From Neopestalotiopsis rosae (lineage: Eukaryota > Ascomycota > Sordariomycetes > Amphisphaeriales > Sporocadaceae), in the NCBI GenBank assembly GCA_023078685.1, contig JALGAS010000001.1, forward strand, positions 2,108,001 to 2,172,000: a stretch of DNA of 64,000 nt, written 5' to 3'. The stretch's first letter is position 1. Each line of letters starts with the position of its first letter. Positions 1 through 12,371 of this stretch are shown here, in pieces. The position numbers were made by a program, and so were the translations under genes. Below the pieces are notes generated by a model. The model saw only the letters and a list, made by a program, of their open reading frames with translations, was not told the origin of the DNA and ran no database searches.

Positions 1-2094
1 ATTTGCCTCGTGAGCTGGATCCTCTGAGAGCGTGCATCCTCATTCTCACCAGCGATTCGAGCAATAAGTTCGGGCTGCATCTCGAAGATCTTCACTGGGG
101 ACAATATGGCGGGAAGCGAGGTGAGCAGCACAATTTCAATCACCTGAACGGCGATATCATCTAAAAACCGCTTCATGGCAACCTGACGGAAGGATTAATA
201 TGCTTTCGTAGTAAATTGTAGAGACAATGCATCGTACCTTGTAGTATGCCTCCATTTGGTCTAATGCCTCTGACGCAGCAAATCGATGCATGTCTGGCTC
301 GACAGCTTTCCCAGCAAGCAGCTCAAGCAAGTTACCTAGATCATAATCGCTCGATAAATGGAATGTTTCTAATGTCTTGACGTGAAAAAATCCGCGCAAC
401 ACCGTCGCCGTACGCTTTAGTTCTCTCTCTCTTCGGACACGCTGGATGGTATCTGTGAAGTAGTGATTGTATGTGATAGGATGACTCTTCTGATGAGGGG
501 CCAAGATTTCTCCAGTCTTTGCGTTCAGTGATACCAGGACTGAGTCCATGGCAGGTTGCAAGATCTTGTTAATAATGGCCAACGAAGTTCCTGCATCAGC
601 AATATGCGCAACGACGTGCTTGAGGAATTCCCGACATGCCATCCAGCACGTATGGACGTGTCTCTGTGCTAGTCCCTCCCATGGCCCTGCTTGCTCGCGG
701 AATACATCTGCAACAACCATAGGATGGAACAAGCCTGGGAGCTCCCGTCCACGTGAGGTGCGTATTTTTTGTTGAATATAGTCGACAAATTTATTTCGGT
801 CAACAGCGATGCACCCCTCTGGGACAGAATCGTTCTTGCTGTCAATCAAATGTCGACGATGGCCTTGAGTAGCAAGGGCTTTCGCAAAATCTTCATTCAG
901 ATTTTGAATGACGGCTCGAATGCGACGCTTGTAACCATGAGATGACTCCTCGTCACTGAAGAAAAGATCATCCCAATTGCCATCAACAGCACTTCGGACG
1001 AGCCGCTGGAATGATTCACTGATGCCAATCAGATGTCGTTGTTGCTCCTGCAAAGTTTCTCTAGGTACACCGAGCTTCTCGAGCCTGTCTTGACACCCCT
1101 TACGCTTCGTCTCGATCTCGGCGATCAAGCTTGGTAGTTCTTCAGTAATGTGGTTCAGAAGTACTTTGCTGAGTCGATTGCGCAGTTGGCTGACCCCAAG
1201 GAGCGATTCAGGTAGATCTGTCCAGACACCCCTCGCGAAAAACTCTGCCTCTCGTTCATCGCGTTTCATCAGTGGTTCAAAGGTCGCCTCTGAGTCCTGA
1301 TTCTTGAGAACATGCCAGCCAAGACGGAACTCGACCTCTTGATTTCTAGCCAGAGATAGGTACTGTGATTCACTTCCAGAGCCAGGATGCAAAGTATCAG
1401 GCTTGGTAATGACTCCAAGAGTGCGGTTGCCTGTGGAGTCTGCGCAGCGGGCCAATTTAAGCACCACCTGGTTCGCAAAGTCGTTTTTGGCCGAGACGAC
1501 AGCCAGAATGATACTTCTTGGCTCCATCATGTAGGATTCCACCACCTCTTGGATCAAACCGACGTCTGACGCTGACTGATTCTTTGTTTCAGAATGGATT
1601 AGCCCTGGCAAGTCCACAATGGTGAGGTGCGGTCGGTCCGGCCCAGAGATCTCAACGCGGAGCAAATCTCTGGAGAAGGCTTTGCCATGAGACGTGATGC
1701 CCATTGCTGCTTTGGCATCCTCGATGAGATTCGACAAGCCATCAAAGCTCTTAAGCTCTTCGTGAAACCCAGCAAGCGCCATTTTCTCGGCATCAGGCCT
1801 GGAATGGTGGGGTACGATGGAAACAGTAGCACTGGTTTCAAGCGTTCTGCGTAGAACAAGCTCAGTAGGAAAGCGAGTACAGAGGTTGCTCTTGATGGGA
1901 AATGAAACACCAGATATGGCTTCTAGAACAGAACTTTTGCCTGAAGATTGATCTCCACACACAATGATTTGGGGAAGGGAGACAAAATGGCTGATGCCTT
2001 GAGAGCGAAGTGTGTCAATGGAGTCCATCAGGTCAAGCCGTTCCTTGCAGCAGAGGTCATCTAGAACCTTAGAATGAAGAGTGGTAACAACCAT
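1..2094 (-). CDS. Dynamin-type large GTPase, 3' end outside window
   Basis: A dynamin-superfamily GTPase, which hydrolyses GTP and remodels or senses membranes. The first exon (2094-238, 619 codons) shows the G1 loop GDQSSGKS at residues 47-54, DLPG (G3) at 161-164 and TKPD (G4) at 230-233, followed by a long helical stalk. A 55-nt intron at 237-183 (GTACGA...GTCAG) joins in phase to a second exon that opens with VAMKRFLDDIAVQ. This is typical of the GTPase effector domain and runs off the window at base 1. Reading through the intron would replace the effector domain with a short unrelated tail. The start is the first ATG of the frame, and the G1 loop lies at the usual distance from it. No PH or proline-rich domain is seen, so it belongs to the Mx/fungal orphan dynamin type rather than classical endocytic dynamin. 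Its biological role is unknown. Confidence 0.9.
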
Positions 2095-4984
2095 GATGCT
2101 GAACAGTGTTTAAGCGGGATTGCTCTTGAAGAAGTGGTAGTAATAAGGTCAAAGATATTTGTAATAAGGTCTCAGTGAGAAATGGATTAATTCGAGCGAA
2201 AGTAGAGGAACACCATTTATATATGTGTCTTCATGTTTTTCGACCCAGACGTATCAAGTATCCCCAGCCTGCGAAATAACCCACAAGTACCAATCTCACA
2301 CATTCCGTATCAAAAAGCTCCTGAAATCTCCATTACTGTTATCAATTGTGTACCACGAAAAGGCTCGAGAAGCCAGAAAACCCAATGGTATGTTGATGAT
2401 TTGGGGCAAGCACAAGAAGCAATCTCAAGTCTGAAAATAGGTTCTTGCTCCATGACGAAATGATAAGATGTAGACTTCACCATATGTCCCTATTAATACA
2501 ACTACACCTGGCTCTAGTGGCATTGTTCTTGTTTACTTATTGCTGACTCTATCTTCCTACAACAGCCGGCGAGAAAACCGTAATTACTTAGACTGAAGCA
2601 ACTCGGCTTATCGCATCCCACAAAGAGTCATCATGAAATATCTAGGTTTGGAGAATGAAGACGCGCCGTTGACTCGCTTTGGACACGTGTAATGCGTGTA
2701 TCGGGATGGTGGTTATCAGTCTGCATCATGTTGCCTAATTGGTGACATCGAGCCACAGCGGCAAGCAAGCGCCCTCAACATTACCAGTAATAGACGAGGC
2801 GTGGTGAAAAGAAATACTGACCCTGCTCTGTTGGTAAGTTGTGCAACCGCTGGGCGGCTATCTGAGCCTGAGTTTGGACCATGGCAACGAGAAGCGATCG
2901 AGGAAGGAGTCGAGAGCGTTCCAAAGGATGCGCCAGAGAAGTCCGCACCTGCGAAATGACTAGCAATCGTGGCGTGTTGACAGGCGCGCGGGTGCATCCC
3001 GCGCAATAGCTTAGTGGGGATACCTTTGCGGCCAGGTAGGGATGAGATCCGGCACCAGCAAGGCGTAGGGTAAGCGCTCAAGACATTCACTTGGAACGTT
3101 TCTAGTGTATGGCATATTGAACAGGCTAATCACAGCCGCTAAACAACTAGGCATAACCTCGATCAAATTCATTGCCGTTCAGAGTGGCATATCCCGACAT
3201 AAGGCTTATTGATCACACAAGCCAACAGTTCCTTTATGTATTCCATACCTGCTAGAGACCGAATCCCGAGCATTTTGTGGGTGAATTCGACCGACTCAGG
3301 CGCCTCTACTAAATCTCCTGGAGTCTGAAGACGTCAGCTTAGTAGCTCCACCAAATCCCTGCACAATCGTCCCGCCTCAGCCACCCGCTCCAGCGCTTGA
3401 CAACAGAGCGAACGCACTTGGTACGGCAACATTGCCGGAAACACTGTGCCAAATGGCCGCGAAAGAGTCTGTGCAAATACTGTTGAGATTACGTGAAATC
3501 TTGATACATACTTCTCCAAGAGGCGAAAAGTATGGTTGCTGCACCAATACACATAGTTGCAATAATGCCGGCGGAACCGAAAGCAGCCACTGTTAGGACT
3601 GGTCTTGTCGAAGCCACGCCAATGGCTCCATACAGCAAAACATCGCATGCAATTGTGGATCTGAGCAGCAACGGCTGGAATGGTGCCCAGAAACAAACAT
3701 GCATCCACCAGAGGCACTGTGGCACGACCTGAATTTGATCGCAGAGACCGATCCATTCCTGGCTCTAATCCTCCAGTCCGGGTACGATTCTGTGTTCGGA
3801 ATCTGGCCATGTTTGCAAACTCCTTGCCACCAACCAGCGATAGCGCTTAGAGCTAGAAAGGGCTCGTCCAGATGCTCTTGCTAACCATAAAAGGTTGGAT
3901 CATTGATGACAAGAATTGTTTTCTTTTTACCGGCAAGATTCCCATGGTTGAAAATCTCCACATTTGCTTGATCACTCGAAAATAGCGTGCATCTACATTC
4001 GGTTAAGCTGCAACGGCCAGCAAAGCCCCAGAAAGGGTCTTACACATTTCTATGTTAGCTAATTCCTCGACTTGAACGATTAGCTGCGCGATGCGCTGCC
4101 AGAAAAGCAACACCGCAATGACTGCAAAACATACATACTGTACCATACCGTACAATACTTATCGAGGCTGCAAAGACTCGAGAGGTGGGGCCACCTGCGC
4201 TTAAGCGGGGAGAAGAGTGTGACGATTCGCAGGCAGTTTGGGCAAATCAGCGCTAGTGAGGAAGCTGCATGCATCCTGACATCTATACTGCAAGACACAA
4301 CAAAGCGTTGACCCTCGAACTTGCTTTCTTATGCACACGATTCATCGCGATGTCAATCGTCGGTTCCAAGCGATACAGGAGCACTGCTGCGCTGGGCTCA
4401 CAAAAAGGCCTGAGATTCATCTATCGTGGTCTCTACGTACTCCTAAGGTGAGATACGCGCATTACATTAGATAATTGGGATCATGCGGCTTGGAGCTTTA
4501 GCGCCGAGTAGGCGAATGAAGTGGCGCTCCCTGTCCAATCGATTCGCGATAGGGCAAATTGGGCTAAACTCTATTCACCCAAAATGGCTAGCTTTTTGGA
4601 GCATCCTGCCCCTTTCAATTGAAGCTAGCAATAATAGCGCCGCAAGCCGCCTGGGCGACCATTATGGAAATATACCATTTACTACAGTAGCATCTGGATG
4701 CTTAAGACCTCAAATCAACAATCAGCAAAAGCAACCAGGTAAGTTCGTCACTGCTAAATGTTTCGTGTTGGTCGAGACATTGTAATCAAGACCATACATG
4801 CGCCTACGCGCCGACAGGGACAAGTAGCGCTGCGATTTGAAAACTTTTGAAGAATGGCTTATGCTCTATTATTAGAAGTGCACTATTGTTGTTACATATC
4901 TAGGATGCAATACGACCGATCAAGTAATTGAATGAAAACGTGAAAACATGAACCTTGAATATCGTTGCGCTCTACTGTAGATAA
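2095..4984. other. Gene-poor stretch, no supported gene
   Basis: No gene can be supported here. The part next to 2094 should hold the promoter of the dynamin gene; on the + strand it reads catttatatatgtg near 2213. On the minus strand around 3334-3810 two overlapping frames encode hydrophobic, transmembrane-like runs (for example TVAAFGSAGIIATM), but no single frame or splice model connects them. It may be the worn remnant of a membrane protein gene. Other open frames of 60-125 codons lack recognisable domains and an adequate start. Confidence 0.4.
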
Positions 4985-5110
4985 GCTTGGGGCCGCTCGA
5001 TTTGAGGTCGGATCGGTGACGATTGATGACTTTGAAGATGTCTGGTGGATGGTTGCGGGATTGGAACAAATTTTAGACCTAGATAGCGGGAGGAGCCGCA
5101 GCTAGCTTAT
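4985..5110 (+). repeat. Dispersed repeat B, copy 1
   Basis: About 120 bp that recurs at 22763-22885 with only scattered substitutions. Shared blocks include CGGATCGGTGACGATTGA, TGGATGGTTGCGGGATTG and GCCGCAGCTAGC. It has no open reading frame of note. In the second copy it abuts repeat A, so it may be one end of a larger element that was truncated here. Confidence 0.75.
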
Positions 5111-5863
5111 TTTGGTATAGTTTTGGCCGCTTTCAATGCGGCCATCTTTTTGAGAAAGCGGGGTTGGCACTGAGGAGACAAAGCGTCTTTGAGGCGCAGC
5201 ACAGCCGTTGCGATTAATGATCAGATCTGGTACTTGACCAGCGGTATTTCATTACGTCCGCAACCATCATATTTTATGGCGCAACAGCTCGGGAGTCGTC
5301 CAATTGATCAGCCACTGAAGTAGCAAGAAACACAAGTTACTGAGATCCATGGTAAGGCTACAAGAGAGGTGGTAGGTTGGCATCAGATTGGGATCGCTGA
5401 TATTGCAGCTCGGCGCATCTTCATTCCGTGCACATGCAGATCGCAAAATTCAGCTGCAGCATCGCCACCAAGGCTTACAGCCTAACGAGGTTCTGGATTG
5501 CATTGGGTGTCACAGTTACCTCCGAACAATTTCGCTCTTGCATCTCTCAATCACGCGACCGCAAATGGGCTAATCCAAATCGTGACGCCAGCCGACGCAG
5601 TAGCTCTTATCGCCCTTATCTGTATCCCAAGGACCAAAACATCCCAGAACTCCTGGCTCTAGCATAACAAGGCGGAACTAAACAAAGAAGCCTGGAAGAG
5701 AGGGGAGAACTTGGTTCCCTGTTTCAGTTGGAGCTCAAGTTTGATCGTGCTAACCCCTGCCCAACTCGTAAAAGTAACAGGTATCTCGCAATGACATCTA
5801 CATAATTATTCTGCTACTTGCATGCAAATTGTCTCCTTTGCCTTTTCACGGAAACAACTGGCT
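5111..5863. other. Upstream region of the HET-NACHT-WD40 gene
   Basis: No gene supported. It should contain the promoter of the gene starting at 5864. An ATG at 5822, in frame with that gene, would add 14 residues, but the protein family normally begins MRLL, which fits the ATG at 5864. Confidence 0.4.
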
Positions 5864-8800
5864 ATGCGTCTCTTAAGAATTCAAACGGACGGGAGCTTCA
5901 ATTTGACGAAGGATCTGATCGAGAACATTCCGCCATACGCTATCCTTTCGCACACATGGGGGGACGATGATCAAGAGGTTACTTTTCATGACATCCAACA
6001 ACAAGCCGGCCGTCGTAAGCAAGGATACAAAAAACTTCAATTTTGTTGTCAACAGACTGCTTCGAATGGCTTACAATACTTCTGGGTCGATACGTGCTGT
6101 ATTGATAAGTCTAATAATACAGAGCTTTCCGAAGCGATTAACTCAATGTTTCGCTGGTACCAAAATGCTGCTCAATGCTATGTTTACTTGTCCGACGTCT
6201 CAAAAAATGATCGCGAAGACGGAGAAGCATCGCGAGCATCGTGGAAGCTTTCGCTCAGGAATAGCCGATGGTTCACCCGCGGCTGGACACTGCAGGAACT
6301 CATCGCCCCAAAATCGGTCACATTCTTCTCAGCAGAACATCAGCGCCTTGGTAATAAAGCATCGCTCGGGACGTTACTCCATGAGATCACAGGGATTCCC
6401 ATCGACGTCCTTCAGGGAACCCCGTTGTGCAATTTCGGTATACAGGAACGATTTTCGTGGCTAGGAAACCGGAAAACCAAACGTGTAGAGGATCGGGCAT
6501 ACTCTCTGTTTGGGATTTTCGACGTCCATCTACCATTGATCTACGGCGAGGGGGAGAAGAAAGCCTTTATTCGTCTACACCAAGAGGTTGGAAAGCAAGA
6601 GACTGGTGAGTGTTCCCCGGCTCCATCTATCTGATAGCCAGCGGGCTATCTTGTACCGTATTTCACACTAACGTCGCTTCGACTTCATGCAGACACACTT
6701 AGTGAAACAGACAAGCGCTGTATCGCCGACCTTCACGTCACTGATCCCCGGGACGATAAGAAGCGCATCCAGGATATTAAAGGTGGCCTGGTTCAAGACT
6801 CCTACATATGGGTGCTCGAAAATCCAGACTTCTGCCAATGGCGCGACAACGAAGATCAGCGGCTTCTCTGGGTCAAGGGCGATCCAGGCAAAGGCAAGAC
6901 GATGCTCCTATGCGGCATCATTGACCACTTAGAGAAATCACCGGCAGATGGATGGGTATCTTCTTACTTCTTTTGCCAGGCCACCGACGAGCGCATTAAC
7001 ACTGCCACGTCCGTAGTGCGCGGTCTCATCTTCATGCTTCTCGACCAGGATACGTCCCTCGTATCTCATCTGAAGAAGAAATATGACATCGCTGGCAAGG
7101 CGCTTTTCGAAGGCACAAATGCGTGGCACGCGCTATCCGAAATCTTCGTGGGCATACTTCAAGACACCAAACTCCAAGGAGTCTGCCTCGTGGTCGATGC
7201 TTTAGACGAGTGTGGACAGGGTCTCTCACCGCTGCTCGATCTCATAGTCCAAACCTCACGGTTCCCTCACACAAAATGGCTCGTCTCAAGCCGTAACTGG
7301 GTTGGGATTGAAGAGAAGTTGTGCGATGTGGCGCATAGGCTTTCGCTAGAGCTGAATGCGAAGTCTGTTGCCGCCGCCGTGGATAGCTATATCAAGTTCA
7401 AGGTGGCCGAGCTTACCCAGCTCAAGGGCTACCAAGAAGACATCGCTGAAGAAGTGCGCCGATACCTGTCATCAAACGCTAACGACACTTTTCTCTGGGT
7501 CGCCTTGGTCTGTCACGAGCTTGCAAATAGTAAAGTTCGATTGAGGCATACACGTGATACACTAAAGTCATTTCCACCGGGCCTTGATCCACTTTATCAA
7601 CGGATGGTGGAATATATTATCGATTCGAGAGATGCACAAGCTTGTCACGAGATACTAGCTCTTGCATCGACAGTTTATCGACCTGTCAGTGTGGATGAAT
7701 TGAGGGGGTTGACCCAGGCCGTCAAGGACCTTGGCCAAGAGGAGGTCCAAGAAGTTATCACATCATGTGGTTCTTTCTTGACGCTTCGAGATAATATTGT
7801 CTTCTTTGTCCATCAGTCCGCGAAAGACTTCCTGCTCGAGAAAGCAACCAACAAGATCTTATCCTCCGGTATTAGGGACCAACATTTCAAGATCTTCACA
7901 GAGTCATTGAACCTCCTTGGCGACACTTTGACGCGCGACATTTACGATCTGCGCAACCCTGGCTATCCTATCGACAAAGTAAAAATTCCTTCTCCTGACC
8001 CGCTGGCGAGCATTCGATACTCTTGTGTCTACTGGGTAGACCATCTCCACGAAACAGGAGTCGTGACGCGGACAGGCATGGACGAGAGATTAGTGATTAC
8101 TAATATCCTGAAATTTTTGAAGACTAAATACCTTTACTGGCTTGAGGCTCTCAGCCTGATGCACAGTATTCCGGAAGGTGTTCAAACAATACAAAAGCTA
8201 GAGAAAGTACTAGTGAGTAAAAACATTTTAATACTAAGTCCTATTTGAAGGGTAAATAAGAATAATAATTTCTTATAGTTCAATAGTGATTCCGAGGAGC
8301 TGCGAAGTCTTGCCAAAGATGCTCGTCAATTTTTTCTTTCCCAAAGAGGAGGTATCGAACTTGCTCCATTACAAACGTATTCGTCAGCCCTAATTTTCAG
8401 CCCGTCTAATAGCTTAATCAAAAAGCTGTTTCATAAAGAGTCCCCTGGTTGGATAGATTTAGCGCCAAAGGTTGAGGCGGATTGGAACGCCTGCCTACAG
8501 ACGCTCGAGGGCCATTCCTCCGAGGTCGCGTCCGTGGCGTTCTCGCCCGACGGCCGCCGGCTGGCGTCCGGCTCCCTTGACCACACCGTCAAGCTCTGGG
8601 ACGCCGAGTCGGGCGCCTACCTGCAGGCGCTCGAGGGCCATTCCGACTGTGTCAGGTCCGTGGCCTTCTCAACCGACGGCCGCCGGCTGGTGTCCGGCTC
8701 CCATGACCACACCGTTAAGCTCTGGGACGCCGAGTCGGGCGACTGCGTGCAGACGCTCGAGGGCCATTCCTACTGGGTTGATTCCGTGGCGATGTCGCCC

Positions 8801-9139
8801 GACGGCCGCCGGCTGGCGTCCGGCTCCCACGACGAGACCGTCAAGCTCTGGGACGCCGAGTCGGGCGACCGCCTGCAGACGCTCGAGGGCCATTCCGATT
8901 GGGTTAGGTGCATGGAGTTGTCAACCGACGGTCGTCGGCTGGCGTCCGGCTCCAACGACCGCACCGTCAAGCTCTGGGACGCCGAGTCGGGCGTCGACTT
9001 CCGTGAAAATGTAGCACGTAGGGAAATGATGAAGCAACCCACTACCGACGCTGAGGACAGGGCAGCTAGAAATGCTCGAAGGACTGGGGATGATCAAGTC
9101 ATTGCTCTTAGCATGGACAAGAAATCTAGGAGAAAGTAG
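5864..9139 (+). CDS. HET-NACHT-WD40 STAND protein (HNWD type)
   Basis: A fungal NOD-like receptor of the het-E/het-D class: an N-terminal HET death domain, a nucleotide-binding NACHT switch and a WD40 sensor. Three exons, 5864-6605, 6693-8212 and 8279-9139, join in phase (introns GTGAGT...GCAG and GTGAGT...TATAG) to give 1040 residues. The HET domain covers about residues 22-240, with PPYAILSHTWG, WVDTCCIDK and RGWTLQELIAP. Walker A GDPGKGKT is at 310-317 and Walker B LVVDALDE at 413-420. Four WD40 units fill 827-994, followed by a short basic tail. The start at 5864 is chosen because the family begins MRLL. In Podospora such proteins trigger cell death when the WD40 part meets a non-self partner, and about ten or more repeats are needed for activity. 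Four units are too few for a full propeller, so this may be a contracted or inactive allele. Confidence 0.93.
8495..8998 (+). repeat. Four tandem 126-bp WD40 units
   Basis: Units start at 8495, 8621, 8747 and 8873, each exactly 126 bp (42 codons), with near-identical DNA. The framework is constant: LEGHS, DGRRL, TVKLWDAESG. Differences cluster in a few codons: the two after GHS (SE, DC, YW, DW), the three after the following V (AS, RS, DS, RC with the next residue), the residue after SGS (L, H, H, N), the one two further on (H, H, E, R), and the two after ESG (AY, DC, DR, VD). These correspond to exposed positions of the blade. GC content is clearly higher than in the surrounding sequence. 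Confidence 0.95.
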
Positions 9140-10760
9140 ACCTCAGCGTTGTCTTGAGATTGTGGTGATGCTATCGCGTGTGTACTTGGCCGATAGCTTC
9201 AGGGGAGATTTGACGTGGGGACGCTGAAGTCGCCCACTGGTAGTGGCTTGTGGAGGCGTAGCATAGTGTGGCTTAGTGGTTCAGGTGGGACTCAAATAGC
9301 TGTTAATTTTTTTTCGTTATATTCTGGCACAAGCCAGGCAGAAAAGAATCACCACTCAGTCAGACATAGTCCCACCATACAATTTGCATGCGAAACAGTA
9401 TCTTCACATTATTTTATTGGTTTTTGCGATCTCTACGTCTTGATCAAAACCATACAGGGCCCCAGCCACTGTGCTGGTAGTCCTAGGTGGGGTTTGGTTT
9501 GGTTGTGTTTTTGTTCCCCATCTCAATACTTGCGTACATATTGATAACTCTTCCCAGTGCGGTGCCCCCGAAGTAGAGATGGGTGCTTTAAGGGGAGCTT
9601 CGCCCTCTGTAACTAAGTGGTGGGCCTCCTGTGCAAAGGCCTTGGACTTCTCTGACTTGGTAAACAAATCTGCGTTGATGGGCCGGAAGACTCCGGACGC
9701 GTCAAAGTCTTGGGGACCATCCTGTTTCGACGTGGAACTCGTGTTGTTAATCTTGTCAACCTTTTGCTATGCTGTCGTACATTTCCAATTCTCATTAATG
9801 GCCTTGAATCTTATGGGCGGATAATCCATGTTCGTAACGGAGGTAATAGTAATGGAAACGTGAGGGACGGATGAAACTTGAACAAAAATCCAATATGGCT
9901 TGAAGGTGTCGGGTAGGCCAAATAAAACTCTATCCAGGCTAAAATTGGTCCGAGCGAGCGAGGGACACATCAGCGTAGGTATGGGAGTTTGGGTACGACA
10001 TTCAGATCAGCGATCAGCGCCGTTAGGTTTGTTGGAAATTCTGCCGGAAGACGCTCTCACGGCCTGCCAACTACCACGCCACGAGCATTCAGAATGCGTC
10101 GAGGCATATGTTTCTCCATCCCGTTATCATAAAATGGTTGTCGGGCTTGTATCCAGAATTGTACTATGTAATGGGCTTTTGAGAGTTCGGGGCTACGGAC
10201 AGTTCAGGCACAAGACGTAAAAGGGTCAGACGAGGATGGACCAGCGTTCCGAACCTGTCACCTAGATGTATATCGGTTCTCAGGATAAGTCAAGACACAA
10301 GTCATCCCACTGTTCATCCTCACAGATCTTCGGGGAGCTACAATAGATGAACAACTACCTGATAGGAGGAAGAGCTGACCCTGGTAGCCAGGCAAAATGC
10401 AGTTTCAGTGGAGCAAGAATGCGACGGTTATTTGTTCCTATTCATCTGGCTTGGAGCACCTTTATATTCTAGAGTCATACCGTACACTAGCCCAAAATCA
10501 CGATCGCTCTCTTTGCCAGCATCGAATTTGTCCTAGAATGACCCGATGTCATCCATGTGTCTGCCGAGGGTGTAGATATTCCCGTTCCCAGATTCAGGGC
10601 GAAAAACACATTCGACCCCGCCGCTCATGCCCTGCATCTCATCTTGGCTGAGAGGAAGTCAATACTGTGCATAATGTGTCCAGACATCGCCTCATGCACA
10701 TCGGTGTACCAGGCTTTGTACCCGAGTCAACAGCCCGAAGGAGACGCGATCCTTGTCTTG
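9140..10760. other. Gene-poor stretch with one coding-like minus-strand ORF
   Basis: No confirmed gene. On the minus strand 9766-9404 is open for about 120 codons and reads as a plausible polar protein (FDASGVFRPINADLFTKSEK). It starts directly after a stop, has no convincing ATG, and matches nothing I recognise. It may be a fragment of a mobile-element or lost host gene. From 9767 to 10760 I see nothing further. Confidence 0.3.
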
Positions 10761-10801
10761 GCTCAATTCGGATGTCAGTCTGACTGACATCCTGATCCGG
10801 T
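10761..10801. repeat. Palindrome D, copy 1
   Basis: The core GGATGTCAGTC-T-GACTGACATCC at 10770-10792 is a perfect 23-bp palindrome (11-bp arms). The outer flanks are degenerate. The sequence that follows, up to the second palindrome at 10905, partly resembles what follows copy 3 at 47961 (GGATGCGT, TTGT, CCTTCC and AGACCCAC blocks). The two palindromes may therefore mark the ends of one small element of about 180 bp. Confidence 0.85.
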
Positions 10802-10904
10802 ATAGCCTGTGATGAGGGTCCAACGGATGCGTATTGTACCTTCCGCCGGCCACTCGCAACCTCTCATCAGACCCACTTCGCAGTAAAAAACGAACATTGT
10901 TCTG

Positions 10905-10945
10905 GCCGAATTTGGATGTCAGTCAGACTGACATCCAAATTCGGC
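10905..10945. repeat. Palindrome D, copy 2, perfect 41 bp
   Basis: The left arm (10905-10924), GCCGAATTTGGATGTCAGTC, and the right arm (10926-10945) are exact reverse complements around a single A at 10925. This is the most intact of five copies in the window. In size and form it suggests two terminal inverted repeats lying head to head, a collapsed miniature transposon, or a dimeric protein-binding site. Confidence 0.95.
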
Positions 10946-11040
10946 GTAGCTTCAAGCAACGTTGCGGATGCGCTATTGCCTTTGCTGCGCCGTCCAAGGA
11001 GGAATCCCAGTCAAAAACCGCCCTGTCTAGGCATCGAGCC

Positions 11041-11360
11041 ATAGCGGCTGGCTGTAGTGTCTTTTTTCTTTTTGACCGCCGAAACATGTTTTAGTGATTC
11101 AACGGGGCATATTCAAGGCTACACGGTTGGCCAAAACCAATTGAGGCGGTATGTGTACGACGTGATCCTTACCCAATGCATGCCAGCACCCATACCGGCC
11201 GGCAGACACGCAGTAGCTCCCCGGTTCCTGCTTGTCATAGCCTGTTCAACACTCTGTAGGTATGACTACTCAGCTGGTCTAGAATAGCCACGTCATCTCT
11301 GCCATCCGATTTGTACTGCTTCATGAGCTGGACGGTGACTCGACGTGATGATGCTAATCC
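11041..11360. repeat. Dispersed repeat C, copy 1 (worn coding-like sequence)
   Basis: Recognisably homologous to 33190-33510. Shared blocks include AACACTCTGTAGGTAT (one mismatch), CAGTGCATG/CAATGCATG, TGAGCTGGA and AACGTGATGATGC/GACGTGATGATGC. Read on the minus strand, both copies give a similar peptide around WHALGKD / WHALDKD followed by PPQL / QPQL, so the ancestor was probably protein-coding. Both copies are full of stops. I cannot name the family. Confidence 0.6.
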
Positions 11361-12371
11361 CACACTGGAAAGAGCGATACTGGTGCTGTATTTGAGTATC
11401 TCTTAGATTTTCGAAGGATGTCAATAGGGAGGGCATTGGACAAGATACATACTCACCTGTAGTTACATCGAGAAATCGGGAAACATCCAGCTTGGTTTGG
11501 TCGCTTCCGTACATAACTTGTACGCAATGGGCGGTAATGGGACCTGGACGGGTCCAAGCTCAATGAGCCAGATCTATTCGACCCAATGCAGATTTGCCGA
11601 GGAAGACATCGGTCTCCTGAATTGACTGCTGAGGTTGAATTAATTCCTTATAGCTGTCAAGACTAAGGCCGAGTCGGTATGTAAGTGGACAGAGCGAGCG
11701 AGCTCAGAATAAGCTCGACCATTCGGGATTTGAGCAAGATCACCGCATATTGATTGTAGAAACTAAAATGTCCAAACTTTGTCCACCCAGAGCTTTAACT
11801 CCCATGGCGAGTTCGATGGGAGCACGATACCCAACGAATTAGACCCCATAACATTTTTCTCCGACCAGTCGCCATCAAATCTGGCATCAACGCAAACATA
11901 GGATATAGAGAAGACAACAAGCGGACAGAGACTAAGAGCTGACAATCACATGTCACGCGAAGAGATGCTGTGATGCGCCATTGGTCGACGCGCCGGACTA
12001 CATAGTACGATGATACGTGGCCAATGGAGTATAAAATCCACACGTGACTAGGATTTGGCCGTACGATGTACGCAAGAAAGCTGCTCCTTCCTCACGAGCT
12101 TCGAATCACTGTTCGTCCAAAAGAGAAAATGAAAAGGCGGTGTGCACATGAAAACCGCAGCGTAAGGACGTGCCTATTGTGTATATCTTCTAAATTTTTG
12201 GTGCGATCTACATATCGAGCCACACAACGTTAACTTATCCGGTAATTCATGCATATTAATATTTGGAGGTAGACATACTTTGTCTCATCACCTCTCGCTA
12301 CGATTATTCGCTTTCTCTTCGCCCTTGCAATACACTCTCCAACCCTACACCCTGACCAATGAGCACCTATC
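11361..12371. other. Intergenic, includes a CCAAT/TATA-like promoter
   Basis: No gene. Near 12019-12035 lie GGCCAATGG and GTATAAAA, a plausible CCAAT box and TATA box on the + strand. A C/T-rich leader (12280-12360) precedes the ATG at 12372, as is common in filamentous fungi. This would be the promoter of the HEAT-repeat gene downstream, now a pseudogene. Confidence 0.45.

Noticed and set aside
1599..1910. 103-codon minus-strand ORF and other frames opposite or inside the dynamin gene
   Set aside because: They overlap the GTPase domain in other frames and have no domain of their own.
8472..9014. 180-codon frame over the WD40 array (Arg/Pro/Ser-rich repeats)
   Set aside because: Same DNA read out of frame; periodic only because the 126-bp units are in phase.
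11041..11360. Minus-strand peptide around WHALGKDHVVHIPPQLV resembling part of bacterial IS110-type transposases
   Set aside because: The likeness covers about 20 residues only, there is no DEDD core, and the second copy at 33 kb does not strengthen it.
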